Origin: Streptomyces cucumeris
GTDB taxonomy: Bacteria; Actinomycetota; Actinomycetes; Streptomycetales; Streptomycetaceae
DNA length: 64,000 bases
Reading direction: 5' to 3'
NCBI RefSeq assembly: GCF_024295805.1
Contig: NZ_JANCLX010000030.1
Location: 49,224 to 113,223, forward strand
In this document: in pieces, positions 59,104 through 64,000 of the stretch
Layout of the letters: every line of letters starts with the position of its first letter
Numbering within the stretch: the stretch's first letter is position 1
Notes under the pieces: generated by a model
Seen by the model: the letters and a program-made list of their open reading frames with translations, nothing else
Told to the model about the DNA's origin: nothing
Databases searched by the model: none
Position numbers and translations under genes: made by a program

Positions 59104-60012
59104 TCAGACGCGGTCGGCCGCGATCAGCATGTACTGGAACGAGCCGTCCTTGTAGGAGTTGATGAACGCCTCCTCGATACCGGTGACCAGCGAGGACGTG
59201 GCGCGCAACTCCCAGTAGGGCAGGGTCGCGGGGGTGAGGTCGATGATGGTCTGCGGTACGAGGCGGTTGTCGGCCATGGCGCGCAGATACTCCCGGCGGG
59301 AGTGGATGTTGCACTCGAAGTGCGCGTTGATCTGCGAGACGTACTTCGAGGGCTGCCCGTAACGCGGGTTCCAGCAGCCGGTGATGGTCACATAGCGGCC
59401 GCCGACCTCGAGGATGCGGGAGTGTTCGGCGAAGAGGTCGTCCAGGTCGACGTACATGCTCGACTCGTTGTTCCACGAGGCCGCGGCCTGCCCGGTCTTG
59501 AAGGGCGTACCGAGCATGTTGCAGACGCGGGCGCGGACGCGGTCGTCGATACCGAGTTCGCGGGCGCGCTGGTTGGCGAAGTCGGCCTGCTTGGTCGAGA
59601 GCGTGACGCCCTCGACCCCGCACCCGAACCGCTGGTGGGCCATGACCATCGAGCCGCCGCGGCCGCAGCCCGCGTCCACGAGCGTGTCATCGCGCCCGAT
59701 GGGACCGAGGTGGTCCAGGAGGAGTTCGGCCTGTGCCGACTCCAGGCGGTGCAACTCGGCGATCAGCTTCTTCTCGTAGGTGCTGTCCTCGGGGTCGCCG
59801 AGGGCGGTGTGGTCGACGTCGCCGATGCCGTAGTGGTGGTGGTAGAGGCCGTCGACATCGCCGAGGCGGAGGTTCACGGGCCTGGCCTCGCGGTCCCAAT
59901 AGCGGGCGATGTCGCCCTGGTAGGGCGTCGCCGGGGACGGGATGAACACGGAGCTGCCGTTGGCGGCGGCGACGTCGGTGGTGAGCTCGGTGCTGGTCAC
60001 AGATGAGTCCAT
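59104..60012 (-). CDS. Geranyl diphosphate 2-C-methyltransferase
   Basis: 302 residues from ATG 60012, 5 bases after the synthase stop. SAM motif LVDAGCGRGGSMV near 111-123; the N-terminal SVFIPSPATPYQGDIARYWD and LYHHHYGIGDVDH are characteristic of GPP methyltransferases of 2-methylisoborneol (2-MIB) biosynthesis, as is NNESSMYVDLDDLFAEH. It adds a methyl to C2 of geranyl diphosphate, giving the precursor used by the neighbouring synthase. Homologue in S. coelicolor is SCO7701 as I recall it. Confidence 0.95.
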   Translation of the reverse strand: MDSSVTSTELTTDVAAANGSSVFIPSPATPYQGDIARYWDREARPVNLRLGDVDGLYHHHYGIGDVDHTALGDPEDSTYEKKLIAELHRLESAQAELLLDHLGPIGRDDTLVDAGCGRGGSMVMAHQRFGCGVEGVTLSTKQADFANQRARELGIDDRVRARVCNMLGTPFKTGQAAASWNNESSMYVDLDDLFAEHSRILEVGGRYVTITGCWNPRYGQPSKYVSQINAHFECNIHSRREYLRAMADNRLVPQTIIDLTPATLPYWELRATSSLVTGIEEAFINSYKDGSFQYMLIAADRV

Positions 60013-60017
60013 TCTTC

Positions 60018-61271
60018 TTACCAGAAATCGGGCAGGCTGTAGCGGAAGGTGTTGGTCTGGTGCCAGTAGTGGTTGCCGTCGACCCACACGGCCACGCCCC
60101 GCAGGAAGCGCTGCACGCTCGGGACGGGACAGGCGGCGGCCACGGCCGCGGCCTCGGCCTCGAAGGTGTGCATGAGGTCGTTGTGGACCTCGACCGCCTT
60201 CAGATAGGCGTCGCGTTCACCGAGGCCCTCACGTTCGGCGATCACCACGGGCAGGTTCAGATGGCGGCCGGGGCTTGCGAGTTCCTTGGTGTACGAGTAC
60301 AGGTCGTTCACGATGGTGGTGGCGTTTCCCGCGAGCGCGATGACCCGCTGCATGGCGGGCTGGGCGTGCAGATCGGCCGGGAGTTCATAGCCGCCGACGG
60401 CGTCGGTGATGGTGGGGCACGGGCGGAAGTTGTTGAACTGGCGCATCGCCAGGTACTCCCACACCTCGGGGACGTGGTCCGCCTGCGCCCAGGCGGCCTC
60501 GGCGAGGTACCCCAGGTGCAGACGGGCCATGTCGTGCCGGAACCGGTCGGCCTGGGAGGGGGTGGCCAGATGGGAGAAGTACTCCATGGCGGAGCGGTAG
60601 GCGCGGCGGGGCGCGTCCGAGTGGAGCGACTCCGCCCACGGCGGCTGGTACTCCTCGGTGGTGTGCAGGGGATCGAGCGCGGTGTGCGCCAGCAGCAGGC
60701 GTTCACCGAGTCCGACCGGTGAGCCTCCGTGGTCCTCGCAGTAGCAGTCGTCCACCGCGTTCTCGGCCACCATCAGACGTGTGGCGAGCATCAGGTGGTC
60801 GACGGTGGGGGCGTCCGGATGACAGGCGACCATGTAACGCCCGACGGAGAAGCCGTCGAACTGGTCCTCCCAGTCATCGGGGTAGAGTTCGACCTCGTCC
60901 AGCGCCCAGGACTTGATCCGCCGGCTGACCTCCTCCACCCGCACGGGGTCGGGCTCCGGTACCGGGTGGTGGTACAGGCCCGGGATCGGGTGGCCTTCCG
61001 CCGGAGTGGCGGGAACCGCCAGCGGTGTCGTCGGTGCGATCGGTGGCGTCGGCGGCTCGGCGGGCCGGGCCAGATGCAGACCCGCGGTGCCCAGGCCACT
61101 GGGCCCGCGCAGCAGCCGTCGCAGATCGGCGTCGGGCTTCCGCACCTCCGCGGCGGGGGAAACCGCCGGAGGGCGCGCGCCGGTGGTGGCCTTGATGTCG
61201 CGGGCACGGGCCGCGGCCCTGGTGAGGATGTGCGCCCCGGAGGGCGGAGGGGAAGGCTCAGGGGAGGGCAT
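60018..61271 (-). CDS. 2-methylisoborneol synthase (terpene cyclase)
   Basis: 417 residues from ATG 61271 (GAGGAG upstream). A disordered Pro/Ala-rich N-terminus (about residues 1-110) contains a short conserved-looking block KPDADLRRLLRGPSG. The class I cyclase domain has the metal-binding DDCYCED (174-180) and NDLYSYTKE (322-330). It converts 2-methyl-GPP to 2-methylisoborneol, an earthy odorant. The N-terminal extension is the known encapsulation region in family 2B encapsulin systems, and the shell gene lies just upstream. Confidence 0.95.
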   Translation of the reverse strand: MPSPEPSPPPSGAHILTRAAARARDIKATTGARPPAVSPAAEVRKPDADLRRLLRGPSGLGTAGLHLARPAEPPTPPIAPTTPLAVPATPAEGHPIPGLYHHPVPEPDPVRVEEVSRRIKSWALDEVELYPDDWEDQFDGFSVGRYMVACHPDAPTVDHLMLATRLMVAENAVDDCYCEDHGGSPVGLGERLLLAHTALDPLHTTEEYQPPWAESLHSDAPRRAYRSAMEYFSHLATPSQADRFRHDMARLHLGYLAEAAWAQADHVPEVWEYLAMRQFNNFRPCPTITDAVGGYELPADLHAQPAMQRVIALAGNATTIVNDLYSYTKELASPGRHLNLPVVIAEREGLGERDAYLKAVEVHNDLMHTFEAEAAAVAAACPVPSVQRFLRGVAVWVDGNHYWHQTNTFRYSLPDFW

Positions 61272-61363
61272 CCATGGCTCCTCGATGAGGTGGGTGGCTG
61301 TCCCGGGAATCGGGCGTGCTCGGCGGGACCGGAGCGGGCCCGGAGCGGGGTCGCGGAGGTCGG

Positions 61364-62776
61364 CTAGTCCTGGCTGCGGGCGATCTGCACGTTCTCCAGC
61401 ACCCCGAGTGCGTCCGGCACCAGGATCGCGGCGGAGTAGTAGGTGGAGACGAGGTAGGAGATGATCGACCTCTCGTCGATGCCCATGAAGCGCACCGAAA
61501 GGCCCGGTTCGTACTCCTCCGGCAGACCGGTCCGGTGCAGACCGATGACGCCCTGGTTGTCCTCGCCGGTGCGCATGACGAGGATGGAGCTGGTGTTCTC
61601 CTTGCTGACCGGGATCTTGTTGCACGGCAGGATCGGGACCCCGCGCCAGGCCGGGACCTGCTGTCCGCCGAGATCGACGTGGTTCGGGTACAGACCGCGG
61701 GAGTTGAACTCACGTCCGATCGCCGCGATCGTCCTCGGATGGGCGAGGAAGAACTTGGAGCCGCGGCGGCGGCAGAGCAGTTCGTCGAGGTCGTCCGGGG
61801 TGGGCGGACCGGAGTGGGTCTGGATGCGCTGCTTGAAGTCGGCGTTGTGGAGCAGACCGAACTCCCGGTTGTTGACCAGCTCGTGCTCCTGGCGCTCGCG
61901 CAGCGCCTCGATGATGAGCCTGAGCTGCTCCTCGGTCTGGTTCATCGGTTCGTTGTAGAGGTCGGCGACCCTGGTGTGGATCCGCAGAACGGTCTGCGCG
62001 ACGGAGAGTTCGTACTCCCGCGGCTTCAGCTCGTAGTCCACGAACGTGCCGGGCAGCGCGGGTTCGCCGGTGTGTCCGGCGGACAGGGCGATCTCGGCCT
62101 CGCCCCGGTGGTTCTGTCGCTGACCGCGCGATGAGGTGAACCGCTCGACATGGGCCCGCAGGCCAGGTGCCCCGGACAGTACGGATGCGAAGTCGGCGCG
62201 GGACAGGGTGAGCAGGGTGCCGGAGGTCTCGGCGGTGGCGGTGCAGTCCCACCGGGCGTCATCGTCCAGCAGGACGTTCTCCCCGAACCGGTCGCCGTCC
62301 GCCAGTACGGCCACGGACGTCGTGTCCCCGTACTTGCCGACGGAGGTCTGACTCACGCGGCCGTGGGCGATCAGGTGGAAGTGCTCGGCGGGCGCGCCGC
62401 GTTCGACCAGCGTCTCACCGGCGCGGAAGTCGCGCTGGACGCACCGGTCGGCGATCGCGGTCAGCACCGCCACGTCCTCGAAGCCGCGCAGCAGGGCCAG
62501 TTCACCGAGTTCGCGGGGGATCACCCGGACGCTCGCGCCGTCCTGGACGAACTCGATCCGGCCGTCGCCGACGGTGTAGCTCAGCCGACGGTTCACCCGG
62601 TAGGTGCCGCCCTTGACCTCCACCCAGGGGAGTGTCCGCAGCAGCCAGCGCGAGGTGATCCCCTGCATCTGCGGGGCGGACTTGGTCGTGGTGGCGAGGT
62701 TGCGGGCAGCCGCGGTGCTCAGGCTGGACTGCCGGTGCGGCTCCGGCGCTGCTTCCGGGCTGGTATCAACGGTCAT
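61364..62776 (-). CDS. Family 2B encapsulin shell protein with cyclic-nucleotide-binding domain
   Basis: 470 residues from ATG 62776 (AAGGAG upstream). A CAP/CRP-type cyclic nucleotide-binding domain (about 105-215: DFRAGETLVERGAPAEHF and GDRFGENVLLDD) is inserted in a protein whose remaining parts fit the HK97-like shell fold (YELSVAQTVLRIHTRVADLYNEP; GVIGLHRTGLPEEYEPGLSVRF; STYYSAAILVPDALGVLENV). Older annotation calls it a Crp/Fnr regulator, but it has no DNA-binding HTH. It forms the compartment around 2-MIB synthase. Whether cAMP or another nucleotide gates the shell is not settled. Confidence 0.93.
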   Translation of the reverse strand: MTVDTSPEAAPEPHRQSSLSTAAARNLATTTKSAPQMQGITSRWLLRTLPWVEVKGGTYRVNRRLSYTVGDGRIEFVQDGASVRVIPRELGELALLRGFEDVAVLTAIADRCVQRDFRAGETLVERGAPAEHFHLIAHGRVSQTSVGKYGDTTSVAVLADGDRFGENVLLDDDARWDCTATAETSGTLLTLSRADFASVLSGAPGLRAHVERFTSSRGQRQNHRGEAEIALSAGHTGEPALPGTFVDYELKPREYELSVAQTVLRIHTRVADLYNEPMNQTEEQLRLIIEALRERQEHELVNNREFGLLHNADFKQRIQTHSGPPTPDDLDELLCRRRGSKFFLAHPRTIAAIGREFNSRGLYPNHVDLGGQQVPAWRGVPILPCNKIPVSKENTSSILVMRTGEDNQGVIGLHRTGLPEEYEPGLSVRFMGIDERSIISYLVSTYYSAAILVPDALGVLENVQIARSQD

Positions 62777-63009
62777 CGGGCGAGCTCTCCTTCGTAAGGG
62801 CGGTGGCAGGTGGGCATGCCGGTCACCGGGCAAGAGAAGAGGAGGGGGCAAACATCCAGGAATCCATCCAGATCCTCCGGAACCCTAGCGGCCGGTGCAC
62901 CCGGTCGGCCCTGAGAAGCCAGGGGTATTAACTCGATAAGATGATCTTGCGCGGCGCGATGTTTGTCCGAGGAGCCGCGGTGCGGGGAGCCACCGGCGAT
63001 CACGTCGCG

Positions 63010-63015
63010 TAGCGT
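63010..63015 (+). promoter_or_regulatory. -10 box of the N-acetyltransferase gene (leaderless)
   Basis: TAGCGT ends 6 bases before the ATG at 63022, with no ribosome-binding site between. This geometry predicts that transcription starts at or next to the initiation codon. A palindrome AAGATGATCTT lies further upstream (62938-62948) between this gene and the 2-MIB operon. Confidence 0.5.
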
Positions 63016-63021
63016 TCCACC

Positions 63022-63873
63022 ATGTTGAGCGGCGCGACGACCCTTCGCTATCTCGAGCGTCTGCGGGTACCTCGCCCCGGGCGCCCGACCACCACGGCGT
63101 TGTTCGCCCTGCACCGGGCGCACGTGGAGAGAGTCCCGTACGAGACGCTGGAAATCCAGCTGGGCCGGCCGACGTCCATCGATCCGGGGGAGTCGGTCGA
63201 GCGCATACTCGGCGGCAGGGGTGGCTACTGCTACCACCTCAACGGGGCGTTCGCCGCACTGCTGTCCAGCCTGGGGTACCGGGTCACCTGGCATCTGGCC
63301 GGTGTCCAGGCCGGTGCGGACTCACCAGCGGGCGCGAATGGCAACCACCTCGCGCTGACCGTCGCATGTGAGGGCCGCACATGGTTCGCGGACGTCGGCC
63401 TCGCCGACGCGCTGTACACCCCCATGCCACTCCGCGAAGGAACGTACTCCCAGGCAGGCATGACGTTCGGCCTCCGTGCCTCGGAGGCCGCACCCGGAGG
63501 ATGGCGCTTCGACCACGACCCCCAAGGGTCGTTTCCCGGTATGGACTTCCGGGCCGGGCCAGCATCGCCGGCCGACTTCATGGCGCAGCATGAGTACCTG
63601 TCCACTTCTGCGGAATCCCCCTTCGCCACCACGGCCTGTGTTTTCCGGCGCGATGCCCACGGAGTCGACGTACTGCGCGGCTGCGTACTGACGCGGATCG
63701 ACGGCGAGGGCCGGCGCAAGCATGAGCTGACCACCGACGAGGCATGGTTCGCGGTGCTTCGCGCCCGTTTCGGTCTGGCCCTCGACGACCTGAGCGAGAG
63801 GGAACGCCACGGTCTGTGGAACCGGGTCCGTGAGGTTCACCTGGCCCGGGAAGCCATGAGCCAGGTGTCCTAG
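63022..63873 (+). CDS. Arylamine N-acetyltransferase
   Basis: 283 residues. Catalytic triad: Cys70 in GGYCYHLN, His109 in GNHLAL, Asp124 in FADVGLAD; RVPYETLEIQLGRP is also typical. It transfers acetyl from acetyl-CoA to arylamines or hydrazines, or acts as an amide synthase in secondary metabolism. There are no polyketide genes nearby, so a detoxifying or generic role is likelier. Divergent from the 2-MIB operon. Confidence 0.94.
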   Translation: MLSGATTLRYLERLRVPRPGRPTTTALFALHRAHVERVPYETLEIQLGRPTSIDPGESVERILGGRGGYCYHLNGAFAALLSSLGYRVTWHLAGVQAGADSPAGANGNHLALTVACEGRTWFADVGLADALYTPMPLREGTYSQAGMTFGLRASEAAPGGWRFDHDPQGSFPGMDFRAGPASPADFMAQHEYLSTSAESPFATTACVFRRDAHGVDVLRGCVLTRIDGEGRRKHELTTDEAWFAVLRARFGLALDDLSERERHGLWNRVREVHLAREAMSQVS

Positions 63874-63902
63874 ACCCGGAACCTCCGGCCCGCGGGCGGC
63901 GG

Positions 63903-64000
63903 CTACTCTGCGTGTTCCCACGGTATCCCGTGCCCGTCGGCGGAGTGCCTCCACGGCGTGAGGTGATTCACGATCCAGGATGAGCGGTGGCGGGCTGGGT
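63903..64000 (-). CDS. C-terminal end of an unidentified gene (runs off the right edge)
   Basis: A minus-strand frame without stops enters from the right edge and ends at TAG 63905-63903. The last residues, PWRHSADGHGIPWEHAE preceded by SSWIVNHL, have a non-random composition with Trp and His and mostly G/C third bases. The stop is 30 bases from the convergent acetyltransferase stop. Too little is present to identify it. Confidence 0.5.
   Translation of the reverse strand, partial: PARHRSSWIVNHLTPWRHSADGHGIPWEHAE

Noticed and set aside
61364..62776. Crp/Fnr transcriptional regulator
   Set aside because: It has a cyclic-nucleotide-binding domain but no DNA-binding helix-turn-helix, and the rest matches the family 2B encapsulin shell in a 2-MIB operon.

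Overview
The window is very high in G+C, has strongly GC-biased third codon positions, uses GTG and TTG starts often, and carries families typical of Streptomyces: ScfR/RamB regulator, MmyB-like XRE regulator, a 2-methylisoborneol operon with an encapsulin shell, and DUF6571-like/WXG proteins. It reads as a Streptomyces chromosome segment, mostly accessory or arm-like, with one block of core carbon metabolism. I see no tRNA, rRNA, insertion sequence, phage or CRISPR array.

Region 1 (1-11949): a minus-strand exopolysaccharide operon running off the left edge. In transcription order: an initiating sugar transferase, an AlgD-like GDP-mannose/nucleotide-sugar dehydrogenase, a family 4 glycosyltransferase, two Wzz-like chain-length proteins with degenerate kinase-like tails, a glutamine-dependent amidotransferase (AsnB type), a two-domain oxidoreductase and the start of a heparinase II/III-type protein. 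Almost every junction overlaps or is a few bases long. The 5' side holds a structured leader with GC-rich hairpin repeats, alternative hairpins and a TTA codon near the transferase start.

Region 2 (11950-30015): an SDR gene divergent from an XRE regulator; an RlmA/TlrB-type rRNA methyltransferase behind what looks like a leaderless leader peptide; a secreted propeller protein divergent from a 1271-residue HTH-nSTAND-WD40 protein; a SUKH/SMI1 protein; a secreted GH97 glycosidase divergent from an amidase; KptA; and a three-gene WXG/DUF6571-like operon.

Region 3 (30016-48909): a DrrAB-type ABC exporter; an isochorismatase-type hydrolase with a GlxA-type regulator; a Tat-exported flavoprotein; a trypsin-like protease with an altered active-site loop coupled to a rhomboid-like membrane protein; a secreted tectonin-phospholipase A2 gene broken by an in-frame TAG; an HTH-coiled coil-TM-ricin protein; an RNHCP protein; a PEP-dikinase-like enzyme coupled to a membrane protein; a GNAT; and a self-contained P450/ferredoxin/ferredoxin reductase operon divergent from a leaderless TetR gene.

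Region 4 (49006-64000): metE under a cobalamin riboswitch; aceA-aceB-hbd (glyoxylate shunt plus 3-hydroxyacyl-CoA dehydrogenase) divergent from an ScfR/RamB-type regulator, with candidate operator repeats between them; cobF; then the 2-methylisoborneol operon (family 2B encapsulin shell, 2-MIB synthase, geranyl diphosphate methyltransferase), divergent from an arylamine N-acetyltransferase. Several convergent pairs are separated by long perfect hairpins that serve as bidirectional terminators.
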